A DNA stretch of 64,000 nt from Erythrobacter sp. YT30 (GTDB lineage: Bacteria; Pseudomonadota; Alphaproteobacteria; Sphingomonadales; Sphingomonadaceae), in NCBI RefSeq assembly GCF_001542875.1, contig NZ_LMAF01000001.1, positions 868,001 through 932,000 on the forward strand, written 5' to 3'. Under the pieces are notes generated by a model, which saw nothing but the letters and a program-made list of their open reading frames with translations, did not search any database and was not told the DNA's origin. The translations under genes were made by a program, and so were the position numbers. Of this stretch, positions 1 through 10,397 are shown one piece after another. Numbering within the stretch: position 1 is the first letter of the stretch; each line of letters starts with the position of its first letter.

Positions 1-337
1 GCATCGCAACGGTCACCAAGCGATCCATGAATTCGTACATGCGATCACGGCGCAAGGTGACCTTGCAACCGATAGGCATGCCTTCGCGCAGCTTGAACTG
101 AGCGATCGATTTCTTCGCCTTGGTGATGACCGGCTTTTGACCAGCGATCAGCGCCATTTCTTCAGCAGCCGTGGCTACTTTCTTCTTGTCCTGGCTCGCT
201 TCGCCAACGCCCATGTTGAGCGTGACTTTTTCAAGCCGTGGGACTTGTAGGCGATTGGTGTAACCGAACTTTTCGGTCATCGCCTTGACGATTTCGTCCT
301 CGTACTTGGACTTAAGACGGGGCGTATAATCAGCCAT
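1..337 (-). CDS. rplE: 50S ribosomal protein L5 (partial, 3' end off window)
   Basis: L5 binds 5S rRNA in the central protuberance of the large subunit and contacts the P-site tRNA. About 112 N-terminal residues are visible; the rest runs off the left edge. The protein begins [17 protein letters not shown] and shows the L5 segments MGVGEAS and [15 protein letters not shown]. The ATG lies inside the end of rplX with an 8-base overlap, which suggests translational coupling. It is the last visible gene of the ribosomal-protein run. Confidence 0.95.
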   Translation of the reverse strand, partial: MADYTPRLKSKYEDEIVKAMTEKFGYTNRLQVPRLEKVTLNMGVGEASQDKKKVATAAEEMALIAGQKPVITKAKKSIAQFKLREGMPIGCKVTLRRDRMYEFMDRLVTVAM

Positions 338-650
338 CGATCGTCTCCCCACTCTTTACAGCGACGCGCACTTTCTTGCCGTCTTTTTCTTCGAACCGGA
401 CGCGCGTAGGCTTGCCATCCTTGGGATCGGCGAGCGCAACTTTCGACAGGTGCATCGGCGCCGGATAACGGTCGATGCCGCTCTGCGGGTTTTGCTGGCT
501 TGGCTTGCGGTGACGGGTCGCGATATTGATGCCTTCGACAATCACTTTGCCATCCTTGGGCATAACCTGCTGGACGGTGCCGGTGCGGCCCTTGTCCTTG
601 CCGGACAGCACGACAACGCTGTCACCTTTTTTGATCTTTGCAGCACCCAT
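330..650 (-). CDS. rplX: 50S ribosomal protein L24
   Basis: L24 is an assembly-initiator protein that binds the 5' domain of 23S rRNA. The 106 residues are close to the usual length. A KOW motif sits near the N-terminus ([15 protein letters not shown]), followed by the [18 protein letters not shown] stretch that is typical of L24. It is two bases from rplN upstream and overlaps rplE downstream, so it is part of one long cotranscribed unit. Confidence 0.97.
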   Translation of the reverse strand: MGAAKIKKGDSVVVLSGKDKGRTGTVQQVMPKDGKVIVEGINIATRHRKPSQQNPQSGIDRYPAPMHLSKVALADPKDGKPTRVRFEEKDGKKVRVAVKSGETIDG

Positions 651-652
651 GA

Positions 653-1021
653 TCAGAGCACCTCCGGAGCAAGCGAAATGATTTTCATGAAGCCGCGTCC
701 GCGCAGTTCGCGCACGACAGGGCCAAAGATACGAGTGCCAATGGGCTCTTCGCTCTTGTTCACGAGAACCGCTGCGTTGCTGTCAAAACGGATCACGCTG
801 CCATCGGGACGACGAACGTCCTTCTTGGTGCGGACGATCACAGCGCGGTGAACGTCACCCTTTTTGACTTTAGCGCGCGGTTGAGCCTCTTTCACAGAGA
901 CCACGATCACGTCGCCAACGGAAGCGAAACGACGCTTAGACCCGCCCAGCACCTTAATGCACTGGACGCGCTTTGCGCCGCTATTGTCCGCGACGTCGAG
1001 ATTGGATTGCATCTGGATCAT
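653..1021 (-). CDS. rplN: 50S ribosomal protein L14
   Basis: L14 lies at the subunit interface, where it bridges to 16S rRNA helix 14 and contacts L19. The 122-residue protein starts [20 protein letters not shown] and ends [14 protein letters not shown], both diagnostic of L14. A 73-base spacer separates it from rpsQ upstream, one of the longer gaps in the run, with no obvious terminator. As in most proteobacteria it opens the part of the cluster that corresponds to the spc operon. Confidence 0.97.
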   Translation of the reverse strand: MIQMQSNLDVADNSGAKRVQCIKVLGGSKRRFASVGDVIVVSVKEAQPRAKVKKGDVHRAVIVRTKKDVRRPDGSVIRFDSNAAVLVNKSEEPIGTRIFGPVVRELRGRGFMKIISLAPEVL

Positions 1022-1094
1022 GGATCCGGTTCCTTCTCTTGGCTTGCTGGGACACCCGATTTCTGGCCGGGGCTCAGCAGTTCCTAGTTACGTC

Positions 1095-1397
1095 TTACTC
1101 TGCGCCGCCTGGAGTGACTTCTGCCACTTCCAGATCAGCCTCGATTGCCTGCACTCCGCCAGCCACGACGCGGTCTTTCACAGCCCATGTCTTGGTTTTG
1201 GAGATTGGCTTTGTCTCTTCGATACGAACGACATCACCCATGGCGTATTCGTTCTTCTCGTCGTGAGCGTGATACTTTTTCGAGCGACGGATGATCTTCC
1301 CGTAAAGCGGGTGCTTCACCTTGCGCTCGACCAGTACGGTCACGGTTTTGTCGGTCTTGTCGGAAGTGACAGTCCCGATCAGGATACGTTTCGGCAT
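1095..1397 (-). CDS. rpsQ: 30S ribosomal protein S17
   Basis: S17 is a primary 16S rRNA-binding protein of the OB fold. The motif [20 protein letters not shown] and the opening [14 protein letters not shown] identify it. At 100 residues it is longer than the 84 residues of the E. coli protein, because of an acidic tail ([14 protein letters not shown]) after the core. It follows rpmC by 11 bases. Confidence 0.96.
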   Translation of the reverse strand: MPKRILIGTVTSDKTDKTVTVLVERKVKHPLYGKIIRRSKKYHAHDEKNEYAMGDVVRIEETKPISKTKTWAVKDRVVAGGVQAIEADLEVAEVTPGGAE

Positions 1398-1408
1398 TGT
1401 CTACTCCC

Positions 1409-1615
1409 TCAAGCTTTCGCTGCCGAAGCAGCGCGCTCATTCTGAAGCGTCTTGATCTGCGCAATCGTCCGGCGGACGCGGCGCATTTCAGACGGGTTGT
1501 CCAATTGGTTGGTCGCAGCCTGGAAACGCAGATTGTACTGCTCACGCTTCAGCTCAGTGAGCTGGATCGAAAGCTGATCATCTGTCTTGGTGCGAAGATC
1601 GGCGATATCAGCCAT
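1409..1615 (-). CDS. rpmC: 50S ribosomal protein L29
   Basis: L29 is a small helical-hairpin protein near the peptide exit tunnel, part of the docking surface for trigger factor and SRP. The 68-residue sequence has the conserved core LKREQYNLRFQAATNQLDNP followed by RRTIAQIKT. The start codon overlaps the stop of rplP by one base. Confidence 0.96.
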   Translation of the reverse strand: MADIADLRTKTDDQLSIQLTELKREQYNLRFQAATNQLDNPSEMRRVRRTIAQIKTLQNERAASAAKA

Positions 1616-2052
1616 TACTTGCCTCCTCCGAGGTGCGATGTGTCACCCAAACGGGCAACAACTTTGGTCTTGATCGGCAGCTTCATGGCGGCGCGCTCAA
1701 ATGCGAGCGCGGCCAATTGGCCATCAACGCCGTCGAGTTCGAACAGGATACGGCCTGGCTTCACGCGAGCAGCCCAGTATTCAACGGAGCCTTTGCCTTT
1801 ACCCTGACGGACTTCGGCAGGCTTCTTCGACACAGGCACGTCGGGGAACACGCGGATCCACAGACGACCCTGACGTTTCATCGCACGCGTAATGGCACGA
1901 CGAGCCGCCTCGATCTGACGAGCGGTGATACGCTCAGGCTCAAGCGCTTTGAGACCATAGGAGCCAAAGTTCAGCGTGGTGCCGCCTTTGGCATCGCCTT
2001 TGATCTTGCCCTTGAAGGCCTTGCGATATTTGGTTTTCTTCGGTTGCAGCAT
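1615..2052 (-). CDS. rplP: 50S ribosomal protein L16
   Basis: L16 helps to organise the A-site and the elbow-binding region of tRNA on the 50S subunit. The 145 residues begin [19 protein letters not shown] and include [20 protein letters not shown] and [15 protein letters not shown], which are family signatures. It is slightly longer than E. coli L16 (136). It is located between rpsC and rpmC, as expected for an S10 operon. Confidence 0.97.
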   Translation of the reverse strand: MLQPKKTKYRKAFKGKIKGDAKGGTTLNFGSYGLKALEPERITARQIEAARRAITRAMKRQGRLWIRVFPDVPVSKKPAEVRQGKGKGSVEYWAARVKPGRILFELDGVDGQLAALAFERAAMKLPIKTKVVARLGDTSHLGGGK

Positions 2053-2076
2053 TGTCTGTCTCTCTTAGCGAGCCCC

Positions 2077-2772
2077 TCAGCGAGCGGGGCGAACGCCCGA
2101 AGTTTGCGATTCCATCATGAGGCGATCTTGTGCCGTCGGATCATGGCCCAGGATCTCACCTTTGAAGACCCACACCTTGATGCCGATGATGCCATAAGCG
2201 GTGAGCGCTTCGGCTTCGGCATAGTCGATGTTTGCGCGCAGCGTGTGCAGCGGCACACGGCCTTCACGATACTGCTCAACACGAGCGATTTCAGCACCGC
2301 CAAGACGGCCACCGCATACGATCTTGATGCCTTCAGCACCCAGACGCATGGCGGATTGCATCGCGCGTTTCATCGCGCGGCGGAAAGCCACACGGCGAAT
2401 AAGTTGATCCGCAATGCCTTGTGCGACAAGCTTCGCATCGACTTCAGGCTTACGGATTTCGACGATGTTCAGCTTCACTTCGCTCGACGTCATGGTCGAC
2501 AGCTTGGCTCGCAGCTTTTCAATGTCTGCACCCTTCTTGCCGATGATAACACCCGGACGAGCCGCATAGATTGAGATGCGGCAAAGCTTCGCCGGACGCT
2601 CAATCACAACTTTTGAAATCGCTGCCTGAGGCAGGTTTTTCGTGATGTACTTGCGGATCTTGATGTCTTCTGCGAGCAGACCTGCATAGTCACGCCCTTC
2701 GGCGTACCAGCGGCTGTCCCACGTACGGTTGATCTGAAGACGCAGACCAATCGGATTACTCTTCTGGCCCAT
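2077..2772 (-). CDS. rpsC: 30S ribosomal protein S3
   Basis: S3 forms part of the mRNA entry tunnel and helicase site of the small subunit. The 231 residues match the usual length. A type II KH domain with the RNA-binding loop [15 protein letters not shown] lies around residues 60-75, and the C-terminal domain has the typical [18 protein letters not shown] segment. It lies three bases downstream of rplV. Confidence 0.98.
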   Translation of the reverse strand: MGQKSNPIGLRLQINRTWDSRWYAEGRDYAGLLAEDIKIRKYITKNLPQAAISKVVIERPAKLCRISIYAARPGVIIGKKGADIEKLRAKLSTMTSSEVKLNIVEIRKPEVDAKLVAQGIADQLIRRVAFRRAMKRAMQSAMRLGAEGIKIVCGGRLGGAEIARVEQYREGRVPLHTLRANIDYAEAEALTAYGIIGIKVWVFKGEILGHDPTAQDRLMMESQTSGVRPAR

Positions 2773-2775
2773 GGT

Positions 2776-3153
2776 TTATGCCTCTTCTTCTTCGCGAACG
2801 ACGATGCGCAGCTTGCTGAATGGCTTCAGAATGCGCGTCGATTTGCCGCGGCCACGTGTGTGGAAACGCTTCATCGTGATCGACTTGCCAACCGATGCTT
2901 CTGCAACGACGAGCGCATCGACATCGAGATCGTGGTTATTCTCGGCGTTAGCGATAGCAGACGCGAGAACCTTGCTCGCATCTTTTGCCATCGCCTTCTT
3001 TGAAAACGACAGGATGTTCAGCGCTTCTTCGGCTTTCTTGCCGCGGATCAGTTCCGCAACAAGGTTGAGCTTCTGCGCGCTGCCACGGATCTGCGTACCA
3101 ACGGCGAGAGCTTCATTGTCAGCCACGCGGCGAGGTGATTTTGCCTTGCCCAT
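2776..3153 (-). CDS. rplV: 50S ribosomal protein L22
   Basis: L22 binds all domains of 23S rRNA, and its beta-hairpin lines the exit tunnel. The hairpin is visible near the C-terminus ([19 protein letters not shown]). At 125 residues it is about 15 longer than E. coli L22, mainly through the N-terminal [20 protein letters not shown] segment that is common in alphaproteobacteria. It overlaps rpsS by one base. Confidence 0.97.
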   Translation of the reverse strand: MGKAKSPRRVADNEALAVGTQIRGSAQKLNLVAELIRGKKAEEALNILSFSKKAMAKDASKVLASAIANAENNHDLDVDALVVAEASVGKSITMKRFHTRGRGKSTRILKPFSKLRIVVREEEEA

Positions 3154-3428
3154 TAGCGTTTGCCCTTCTTGTCAGCCGCGTGACCAGGGAAGTTGCGCGT
3201 AGGCGCGAATTCACCAAGCTTGTGGCCAACCATTTCTTCGGAAACCGAAACCGGGATGAATTTCTGACCGTTGTAGACGTTGAACGTAAGTCCAACGAAT
3301 TGCGGCAGAATTGTCGAACGACGCGACCAGGTCTTGATCGGCTTCGTGTTGTTTGCGTCCTGTGCCTCTTCGGCCTTCTTGAGAAGGCTGAGCTCGACAA
3401 ACGGACCTTTCCAGACGGAACGTGCCAT
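3153..3428 (-). CDS. rpsS: 30S ribosomal protein S19
   Basis: S19 sits in the head of the 30S subunit with S13. The 91 residues start [20 protein letters not shown] and contain [14 protein letters not shown] and [16 protein letters not shown], all family signatures. The stop overlaps the rplV start by one base, and rplB ends seven bases upstream. Confidence 0.97.
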   Translation of the reverse strand: MARSVWKGPFVELSLLKKAEEAQDANNTKPIKTWSRRSTILPQFVGLTFNVYNGQKFIPVSVSEEMVGHKLGEFAPTRNFPGHAADKKGKR

Positions 3429-3434
3429 CGTGTC

Positions 3435-4271
3435 TTACCTCTTCTTCTTCGCGTGACGCGAACGGATGATCATCTTGTCCGTCTGCTTGTTCTTACGAGT
3501 GCGCGCGCCCTTGGTCGGCTTGCCCCATGGCGTCACTGGGTGACGACCACCTGAGGTCCGGCCTTCACCACCACCGTGGGGGTGATCGACAGGGTTCTTT
3601 GCAACACCGCGAGTAAGCGGACGACGGCCCTTCCAGCGAGTGCGGCCAGCTTTACCGAAATTCTGGTTCTGGTTGTCGGGGTTTGACACCGCGCCAACCG
3701 TACCCATGCAATCGGCACGCAGGTACCGCTGTTCGCCCGAGTTGAGACGCACGATGACCATGCCGCGGTCACGACCGACGAGCTGGACATAAGCGCCGGC
3801 GCTGCGAGCGATCTGACCGCCCTTACCCGGCTTCATCTCGACATTGTGACAGATCGTGCCAACCGGCATTTGCCCCAAAAGCATGGCATTGCCAGGCTTC
3901 GTATCGGTCTTTTCGCCAGCAACAACAGTGTCACCTACAGCCAATCGCTGCGGGCAAATTATGTAAGCAAGCTCTCCATCTTCGTATTTAAGAAGCGCGA
4001 TGAAAGCGGTGCGGTTCGGATCGTATTCAATCCGCTCAACGGTTGCAGGCACATCCCACTTGCGACGCTTAAAGTCGATGAAGCGATATTTCTGCTTGTG
4101 ACCGCCAGCAATGCCGCGCGATGTCACGTGGCCCTTGTTGTTGCGGCCACCCGTCTTGCGCTTGCCTTCGGTGAGCGACTTGACCGGGCCACCTTTATGG
4201 AGACCCGACTTGTCGACCAGAATAAGGCCGCGCCGCGCAGGGCTTGTCGGTTTGTAATTCTTGAGTGCCAT
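3435..4271 (-). CDS. rplB: 50S ribosomal protein L2
   Basis: L2 is needed for subunit association and peptidyl-transferase activity. The 278 residues start [20 protein letters not shown]. The C-terminal loop [10 protein letters not shown] holds the conserved histidine close to the catalytic centre. Length and order (between rplW and rpsS) are standard. Its ATG overlaps the rplW stop by one base. Confidence 0.98.
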   Translation of the reverse strand: MALKNYKPTSPARRGLILVDKSGLHKGGPVKSLTEGKRKTGGRNNKGHVTSRGIAGGHKQKYRFIDFKRRKWDVPATVERIEYDPNRTAFIALLKYEDGELAYIICPQRLAVGDTVVAGEKTDTKPGNAMLLGQMPVGTICHNVEMKPGKGGQIARSAGAYVQLVGRDRGMVIVRLNSGEQRYLRADCMGTVGAVSNPDNQNQNFGKAGRTRWKGRRPLTRGVAKNPVDHPHGGGEGRTSGGRHPVTPWGKPTKGARTRKNKQTDKMIIRSRHAKKKR

Positions 4272-4591
4272 CAGCTCACCTGCTCAGTGATGTCGATCAT
4301 GGTGCCCTCTTCGAGCTTCACAATCGCTTTCTTGAAGTCCGAGCGCTTGTAGGGTTTGCCCCGCCAGCGTTTCGTCTTCCCCTTGGTGACAATCGTATTG
4401 ACCGAGACGACTTTGGCCTTCTGGTCAGCGTAGATCGCCTCCACGGCTTCCTTTATTTGCGGCTTCGTCGCATCATTCGCGACTCTAAACACTACAGCGT
4501 TGTTCTCAGACGCCATCGTCGATTTCTCGGTGATGTGCGGAGAGAGAATTACATCGTAATGCTTTGCAGCGACTTCGGATTTCTTAGCCAT
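4271..4591 (-). CDS. rplW: 50S ribosomal protein L23
   Basis: L23 forms the docking site at the exit tunnel for trigger factor, SRP and SecA. I start it at the ATG giving [19 protein letters not shown] (106 residues) because this matches the family N-terminus; an open frame 33 codons longer runs back into rplD and looks spurious. This start overlaps the end of rplD by eight bases, the same geometry as rplX/rplE. Core motifs are [14 protein letters not shown] and [17 protein letters not shown]. Confidence 0.96.
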   Translation of the reverse strand: MAKKSEVAAKHYDVILSPHITEKSTMASENNAVVFRVANDATKPQIKEAVEAIYADQKAKVVSVNTIVTKGKTKRWRGKPYKRSDFKKAIVKLEEGTMIDITEQVS

Positions 4592-5207
4592 TGAAGCGCG
4601 CCTCCAGCTTTTCGACCGCGTCTTTGGTAAGAACGAGCGTGTCGTGATTGAGGATGTCATAAACATTGGCGCCAGCAGCGGGCATGACATTCACACCTTT
4701 GAGATTGCCAGCAGCGCGGCTGAAACCATCGTCGACGCTTTCGCCGTCGATCACGAGGACTTTGCCAACAAAACCAGCTTTGTCGAAGTGACCCTTGAGC
4801 GCCTTCGTCTTGGCATCTTTCAGCGTGAGGCTGTCAACGACCACGAGGCCGTCTTTTGCCTTGCTCGAAAGAGCCATCTTGAGCCCAAGTGCACGAATCT
4901 TCTTATTGAGCGACTGCTCGAAATCACGCTTGCGGGCACCATGCGCCTTACCGCCGCCGATAAAGATCGGAGCGGAACGGGCACCATGACGAGCGCCGCC
5001 TGAACCCTTTTGGGCACCAAACTTCTTACCCGTGCGAGCAACGTCAGAACGCTCACGCGTCGGCCGCGCGGTTCCGCGACGGTTTTCAAGCTGCCACGTA
5101 ACGACGCGGTGCAGGATGTCAGCGCGCGGCTCCACACCAAACACGGCATCGTTCAATTCGATGTCGCCTGACGCCTTCCCGTCGATTTTCTGGACCTTCA
5201 CCTTCAT
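4584..5207 (-). CDS. rplD: 50S ribosomal protein L4
   Basis: L4 lines the exit tunnel; in gammaproteobacteria it also represses its own S10 operon by attenuation and translational control. The 207 residues contain the extended tunnel loop (GTKR-type [18 protein letters not shown]) and the C-terminal [20 protein letters not shown] segment. It lies three bases downstream of rplC. Whether L4 acts on the hairpin in the leader upstream of rpsJ cannot be told from sequence. Confidence 0.97.
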   Translation of the reverse strand: MKVKVQKIDGKASGDIELNDAVFGVEPRADILHRVVTWQLENRRGTARPTRERSDVARTGKKFGAQKGSGGARHGARSAPIFIGGGKAHGARKRDFEQSLNKKIRALGLKMALSSKAKDGLVVVDSLTLKDAKTKALKGHFDKAGFVGKVLVIDGESVDDGFSRAAGNLKGVNVMPAAGANVYDILNHDTLVLTKDAVEKLEARFNG

Positions 5208-5210
5208 GGC

Positions 5211-6059
5211 TTAGTCTTCCTTCTTCTCATCCGCTGCCGGAGCGTCGGCTGCAGGAGCTTCGGCTTCGGGAGCAGGTGTGTCTGCGGCGGGCGCTTCAGG
5301 AGCTGGCGTTTCTGCCGCTGTGTCCACTGCGGTTTCTTCAACCGGGGCCTCAGCAGCAGGCTCGTCATTGGCAGGCTTGCCAGCTTCAACAACAGCGCCG
5401 GGGAACGGTGCATCTTCAGGAGCCGGCAGTTTGATCGCATCGCGAACAAGCAACCAGCCATTCTTCGCACCAGGAACAGAGCCCTTGATGAACAGCAAGC
5501 CGCGATCCGCATCAGTGCGAACCACTTCGAGGTTCATCTGGGTGCGCTGACGATCACCCATGTGACCAGCCATCTTTTTGCCCTTGAACACGCGACCCGG
5601 ATCCTGACGGTTACCCGTCGAACCGTGCGAACGGTGAGAGATAGACACACCGTGCGTCGCACGAAGACCACCAAAGCCCCAGCGCTTCATCGCGCCCGCA
5701 AAGCCTTTACCTTGCGTGTGGCCGGTGATGTCGACCTTTTGACCAGCAACGAAGTGGTCAGCGCTGATAAGCGACCCGACGGGAACAAGGCCGTCTTCGC
5801 CTTCAACACGAAATTCCGCCACGCGCTTTTTGAGGCCTACACCGGCCTTGCCAAAATGCTCACGCTGCGGCTTTGCTACGTTCTTTTGCTTCGCTTCGCC
5901 TGCACCAAGCTGAACGGCGAAATAGCCATCCGTGTCCTGAGTGCGGTGCGAGACGACCTGGCAATCCTCCAAAGCCAGAACGGTAACCGGCACGTGCCGA
6001 CCGTCCTCCTGGAAGAGGCGGGTCATCCCTACCTTTTTCGCGATCACGCCAGTGCGCAT
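5211..6059 (-). CDS. rplC: 50S ribosomal protein L3 with long Ala/Pro/Glu tail
   Basis: L3 is an early assembly protein that reaches to the peptidyl-transferase centre. The core is clear: [20 protein letters not shown] at the start, and [20 protein letters not shown] with its conserved Gln in the central loop. At 282 residues it is about 70 longer than E. coli L3 (209). The extra part, roughly from residue 215 on, is a low-complexity acidic tail of Ala, Pro and Glu (for example [20 protein letters not shown]) ending in EKKED. The tail is probably disordered and exposed. A 203-base spacer upstream separates the gene from rpsJ; it contains two GC-rich hairpins but no T-tract. Confidence 0.96.
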   Translation of the reverse strand: MRTGVIAKKVGMTRLFQEDGRHVPVTVLALEDCQVVSHRTQDTDGYFAVQLGAGEAKQKNVAKPQREHFGKAGVGLKKRVAEFRVEGEDGLVPVGSLISADHFVAGQKVDITGHTQGKGFAGAMKRWGFGGLRATHGVSISHRSHGSTGNRQDPGRVFKGKKMAGHMGDRQRTQMNLEVVRTDADRGLLFIKGSVPGAKNGWLLVRDAIKLPAPEDAPFPGAVVEAGKPANDEPAAEAPVEETAVDTAAETPAPEAPAADTPAPEAEAPAADAPAADEKKED

Positions 6060-6262
6060 CGTCTTTACTCCTTACAGAGGCACCAGGAGGACCATCCCCG
6101 AGGTGCGTGCCAACCCAATGATTTATGCTACGAGCCCCGTCCGGGCTGATGCTCTTGCGACCAGATGGTCGTTCAAGCGAGACGGGAGACGCAGCCCGGC
6201 CAAAAGGCCGGCGGTATCTCTATGTCTGCGGGACCCGGATCAATTCCGAATCCCAAACCAGC

Positions 6263-6574
6263 TTAAGCCAGTTTGATCTCTACGTTTACGCCAGCAGCCA
6301 AATCGAGCTTCATAAGCGCGTCGACAGTTTGAGCGTTGGGCTGCACAATATCGAGCAGCCGCTTATACGTACGTACCTCGAACTGCTCGCGCGACTTCTT
6401 GTCGATGTGCGGGCCGCGGTTCACGGTGAATTTTTCAATACGCGTCGGCATCGGAATGGGGCCGCGAATAAGAGCGCCGGTCCGGCGCGCTGTTTCTGCG
6501 ATCTCTCCAGTTGCCTGGTCAAGAACGCGGTGGTCAAACGCCTTAAGGCGAATACGAATATTCTGAGCTTCCAT
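6263..6574 (-). CDS. rpsJ: 30S ribosomal protein S10
   Basis: S10 is a head protein of the 30S subunit and, as NusE, takes part in transcription antitermination with NusB. The 103 residues equal the E. coli length. Signatures are [39 protein letters not shown] and [16 protein letters not shown]. It is the first gene of the S10 operon. The leader between its ATG and the proposed promoter holds a terminator-like hairpin, described separately. Confidence 0.98.
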   Translation of the reverse strand: MEAQNIRIRLKAFDHRVLDQATGEIAETARRTGALIRGPIPMPTRIEKFTVNRGPHIDKKSREQFEVRTYKRLLDIVQPNAQTVDALMKLDLAAGVNVEIKLA

Positions 6575-6615
6575 TACCTACACCGATGCGAAAGAGCCTA
6601 AGATGGGTTGCCCCA

Positions 6616-6667
6616 CCTCAAAAACAAAAGGCCGGCCCCGTTTCCGTTTCCATCCACGGGCGGCCTT
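6616..6667 (-). terminator. Terminator/attenuator-like hairpin in the S10 operon leader
   Basis: Read on the minus strand, a ten-pair GC-rich stem (AAGGCC GCCC pairing with GGGC GGCCTT, one bulged base, about 19-base loop) is followed directly by TTTTGTTTTTG. It lies roughly 50 bases before the rpsJ ATG and downstream of the proposed rpsJ promoter, so it sits in the leader and not behind a gene. It could attenuate the S10 operon or stop residual read-through from tuf. Confidence 0.55.
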
Positions 6668-6710
6668 ACAAAATTGCGGTCGCGAGAACGAATCCTCGCC
6701 TTGAGGCGCG

Positions 6711-6739
6711 CGTATACGTCTGAGGCGGGCAACTGGCAA
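6711..6739 (-). promoter_or_regulatory. Candidate sigma-70-type promoter for the S10 operon
   Basis: On the minus strand TTGCCA is followed after 17 bases by TATACG. This is a good match for a housekeeping promoter. It lies between the tuf terminator and rpsJ, giving a leader of about 130 bases. No other equally good match is seen in this spacer. Confidence 0.45.
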
Positions 6740-6818
6740 CCCCCTATCGCCCGCATTTTTGGCGCAATTCTCAAGCTGCCAGTTCTACTGCCACCATAGC
6801 TGCAAAAACTGGGCTTGC

Positions 6819-6862
6819 ATAAAAAGCGGCCCGGCTCACCTTCAAGTGAGCCGAGCCGCCAA
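6819..6862 (-). terminator. Rho-independent terminator after tuf
   Basis: About 25 bases after the tuf stop codon, on the minus strand, GGCGGCTCGGCTCAC pairs with GTGAGCCGGGCCGC across a short loop and is followed by TTTTTATG. This is a canonical intrinsic terminator. It separates the str operon from the S10 operon. Confidence 0.85.
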
Positions 6863-6886
6863 TTTCATACCCTGATGGGTCCGATT

Positions 6887-8062
6887 TTAGTTGGTGATCT
6901 TGGCAACAACGCCCGAACCAACCGTACGGCCACCTTCGCGGATAGCGAAACGCAGACCTTCGTCCATAGCGATCGGAGCGATCAGCTTGACGTTGATGGT
7001 TACGTTATCGCCAGGCATCACCATTTCGGTGCCTTCTGGAAGGATCACTTCGCCGGTCACGTCAGTCGTACGGAAGTAGAACTGAGGACGGTAGTTGGCG
7101 AAGAACGGCGTGTGACGGCCACCTTCGTCTTTCGACAGAACGTAAACTTCTGCACTGAACTCGGTGTGCGGCGTAACCGAACCGGGCTTCGCAAGAACCT
7201 GACCACGCTCAACATCTTCACGGCCAACACCGCGGATGAGAGCACCGATGTTGTCGCCTGCTTCGCCGCTGTCGAGCAGCTTACGGAACATTTCAACGCC
7301 GGTAACAGTCGTTTTGGTTGTGTCCTTGATGCCGACGATTTCAACTTCGTCGCCAACATTCACAACGCCGGTTTCAACGCGGCCGGTAACAACGGTACCA
7401 CGACCCGAGATCGAGAACACGTCTTCAATCGGCATCAGGAAGTCCTGGTCAACCGGACGATCGGGCTGCGGGATGTGCTCGTCGACAGCTGCCATTAGTT
7501 CCTTGATCGAGTTTTCGCCGATTTCAGGATCGCGACCTTCGAGAGCAGCAAGAGCCGAACCCTTGATGATCGGAATGTTGTCGCCGTCAAAGTCGTAGCT
7601 GGAAAGCAGTTCACGGACTTCGAGTTCAACCAGCTCGAGGATCTCTTCATCGTCAACCTGATCAACTTTGTTCATGTAAACAACCAGAGCGGGAACGCCG
7701 ACCTGACGAGCAAGCAGGATGTGCTCGCGCGTCTGCGGCATTGGGCCGTCAGCAGCGTTCACAACCAGGATTGCGCCGTCCATTTGCGCCGCACCAGTGA
7801 TCATGTTCTTCACATAGTCAGCGTGGCCGGGGCAGTCGACGTGTGCGTAGTGACGGTTGTCGGTTTCGTACTCAACGTGAGCGGTCGAAATCGTGATACC
7901 ACGCTCGCGCTCTTCAGGTGCTTTGTCGATGTCAGCGAAATCGACAGATGCGCCCATAACCTTGGTGATAGCGGCCGTCAGCGTCGTCTTACCATGGTCA
8001 ACGTGACCAATGGTGCCGATGTTGCAGTGCGGCTTATTACGCTCAAATTTTTCCTTCGCCAT
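6887..8062 (-). CDS. tuf: Translation elongation factor EF-Tu
   Basis: EF-Tu delivers aminoacyl-tRNA to the ribosome at the cost of GTP. The 391 residues (E. coli 394) start [21 protein letters not shown]-motifs are GHVDHGKT (G1), the switch-region RGITIS, DCPGH (G3), NKVD (G4) and the SAL-type G5 around residue 173. Domains II and III follow and it ends VVAKITN. It is last in rpsL-rpsG-fusA-tuf and is followed by a clear terminator. No second copy is seen in the window. Confidence 0.98.
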   Translation of the reverse strand: MAKEKFERNKPHCNIGTIGHVDHGKTTLTAAITKVMGASVDFADIDKAPEERERGITISTAHVEYETDNRHYAHVDCPGHADYVKNMITGAAQMDGAILVVNAADGPMPQTREHILLARQVGVPALVVYMNKVDQVDDEEILELVELEVRELLSSYDFDGDNIPIIKGSALAALEGRDPEIGENSIKELMAAVDEHIPQPDRPVDQDFLMPIEDVFSISGRGTVVTGRVETGVVNVGDEVEIVGIKDTTKTTVTGVEMFRKLLDSGEAGDNIGALIRGVGREDVERGQVLAKPGSVTPHTEFSAEVYVLSKDEGGRHTPFFANYRPQFYFRTTDVTGEVILPEGTEMVMPGDNVTINVKLIAPIAMDEGLRFAIREGGRTVGSGVVAKITN

Positions 8063-8153
8063 TTCTCAAATAACCTCTGTTAGAATTTCAATCCTTGCGG
8101 GAGAAAGGGCGGGCCCGCTGAATCAGGCGCCGCCCCTAGCCTTGCTTGGTGTG

Positions 8154-10286
8154 TTAAGCAAGCTTCTCCTTAACTTCTGCAGCAACATTCGCCGGCACTT
8201 CCTCATAGTGAGAGAACTGCATGGTGTATTGCGCCCGACCTTGCGTGAACGAACGAAGCTCATTCACATAGCCGAACATGTTTGCAAGCGGTACGAATGC
8301 TTCGACTGCCTGCGCGTTGCCGCGACTGTCTGTGCCTTGGATTTGTCCGCGGCGACTGTTCAAGTCACCGATTACATCGCCCAGATAATCCTCAGGCGTC
8401 ACGACTTCAACCTTCATCACTGGTTCAAGCAGCTTGATCCCTGCCTTTTGTGCCGCTTCACGCATCGCGCCGCGACCGGTGATTTCGAATGCGACCGTGC
8501 TGGAGTCGACATCGTGATACTTGCCGTCAACCAGGCGAATGGTGAAATCGATGATTGGGAAGCCAACGAGGAAGCCGCTCTCGGCTTGCTCGCGCATGCC
8601 CTTTTCAACCGACGGGATGTATTCGCGCGGAATGTTACCGCCCTTGATCTCGTCTTCGAAGATGATGCCCTGGCCGCGTTCACCCGGAGTGACGACAACC
8701 TTGGCTTCACCGAACTGACCCGAACCACCCGACTGTTTCTTGTGGGTGTAGGTAAGCTCGACTTCGCGACCGAGCGATTCACGATACGCCACTTGCGGTG
8801 CACCGACATTCGCTTCGACTTTGAACTCGCGCTTCATACGATCGACAAGAATGTCGAGGTGAAGTTCGCCCATGCCCTTGATGATCGTCTGACCGCTTTC
8901 GTGGTCAGTCGTCACACGGAAGCTTGGATCTTCAGCTGCCAGACGATTGAGCGCAACACCCATTTTCTCCTGGTCAGCCTTGGTCTTGGGCTCAACGGAA
9001 AGCTCGATCACGGGATCGGGGAATTCCATCCGCTCAAGAATGATGGGCTTTGATGGATCACAAAGCGTGTCACCCGTGGTCGTCTCTTTAAGACCTGCAA
9101 TCGCAACGATATCGCCGGCAAACGCCTCATCGATATCTTCACGGTTGTTGGAGTGCATCAGCAGCATGCGGCCGATCTTCTCCTTCTTAGCCTTGACCGA
9201 GTTCAGGACGCTGCCCTTGGTCAGCTGGCCTGAATAGATGCGGGTAAAGGTAAGCGAACCCACGAACGGATCGTTCATGATCTTGAACGCAAGCGCGGAG
9301 AACGGCTCGTCATCAGAAGACGGGCGCGTTTCTTCTTGGTCGCTATCAGGAAGCACACCCTTAATCGCGGGCACGTCCAGCGGTGATGGCATATAGTCAA
9401 CCACGGCATCAAGCAGCGGCTGAACGCCTTTGTTCTTGAAAGCAGAACCACAAAGGACAGGAACGAATGCGCGCTCCATGGTGCCCTTGCGGATCAGTTT
9501 TTTGAGTGTCGCAACATCAGGCTCATTGCCTTCAAGATATGCTTCCATCACGTCATCGTCTTGCTCCACAGCAAGCTCGATCAGCTTCTCACGATACTCA
9601 GCGGCCTTGTCAGCGAGGTCGGCAGGGATTTCGACGTGCTTGTAGCTCGCGCCGAGACCTTCCGATTCCCAGATGATCGCACGGTTGCCAACCAGATCGA
9701 CCACACCCTGCAAGTCACTTTCCGCACCTACGGGGAGATAAAGAACAAGAGGTGTCGCGCCGAGACGATCAATGATCGACTGCACACAGTAATAAAAGTC
9801 CGCGCCGGTACGGTCCAATTTATTTACGAAGCACATGCGAGGTACGCCGTACTTGTCTGCTTGACGCCAAACAGTTTCCGATTGCGGCTCTACTCCGGCA
9901 ACGCCATCGAATACTGCGACTGCACCGTCCAATACTCGCAAGGAACGCTCGACTTCGATTGTGAAGTCGACGTGGCCTGGCGTGTCGATGATGTTGATGC
10001 GGTGCTTTTCCTGACCTTCGCGCAGAGCTTCGGGGTCGCTCATTGGATCCTTTGTTGGATCCTCAGCGGTCCAGAACGTCGTGGTAGCGGCGGAAGTGAT
10101 TGTAATTCCACGCTCTTGTTCCTGCTCCATCCAGTCCATCGTCGCAGCGCCATCGTGCACTTCGCCGATCTTGTAGGACTTTCCGGTGTAATACAGGATA
10201 CGCTCGGTCGTCGTAGTCTTGCCAGCATCGATGTGCGCCATGATGCCGATATTGCGATAGCGCTCCAGCGGATATTCGCGGGCCAT
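8154..10286 (-). CDS. fusA: Translation elongation factor EF-G
   Basis: EF-G is the GTPase that drives translocation and, with RRF, ribosome recycling. The 710 residues compare with 704 in E. coli. G-motifs are AHIDAGKTT (G1), RGITITSAA (G2), DTPGHVDF (G3) and NKLDR (G4). Domain IV carries [15 protein letters not shown] and its tip, and the C-terminus has [16 protein letters not shown] gap of about 90 bases separates it from tuf, without a good terminator. Confidence 0.98.
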   Translation of the reverse strand: MAREYPLERYRNIGIMAHIDAGKTTTTERILYYTGKSYKIGEVHDGAATMDWMEQEQERGITITSAATTTFWTAEDPTKDPMSDPEALREGQEKHRINIIDTPGHVDFTIEVERSLRVLDGAVAVFDGVAGVEPQSETVWRQADKYGVPRMCFVNKLDRTGADFYYCVQSIIDRLGATPLVLYLPVGAESDLQGVVDLVGNRAIIWESEGLGASYKHVEIPADLADKAAEYREKLIELAVEQDDDVMEAYLEGNEPDVATLKKLIRKGTMERAFVPVLCGSAFKNKGVQPLLDAVVDYMPSPLDVPAIKGVLPDSDQEETRPSSDDEPFSALAFKIMNDPFVGSLTFTRIYSGQLTKGSVLNSVKAKKEKIGRMLLMHSNNREDIDEAFAGDIVAIAGLKETTTGDTLCDPSKPIILERMEFPDPVIELSVEPKTKADQEKMGVALNRLAAEDPSFRVTTDHESGQTIIKGMGELHLDILVDRMKREFKVEANVGAPQVAYRESLGREVELTYTHKKQSGGSGQFGEAKVVVTPGERGQGIIFEDEIKGGNIPREYIPSVEKGMREQAESGFLVGFPIIDFTIRLVDGKYHDVDSSTVAFEITGRGAMREAAQKAGIKLLEPVMKVEVVTPEDYLGDVIGDLNSRRGQIQGTDSRGNAQAVEAFVPLANMFGYVNELRSFTQGRAQYTMQFSHYEEVPANVAAEVKEKLA

Positions 10287-10397
10287 ATGCCTATTCCTTA
10301 AAGAGAGAGTTCGGGGGCCAACCTCAAACGGTCACGCGCCCCATATAGTTGCAAATGTGACAGGCGGAAGTCCAACATTTCCGCCCGTCCACATTCT

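Noticed and set aside
6815-7498. 227-codon plus-strand frame over tuf
   Set aside because: Lies antisense inside EF-Tu; a codon-bias shadow without family features.
8010-9053. 347-codon plus-strand frame over fusA
   Set aside because: Antisense shadow of EF-G.
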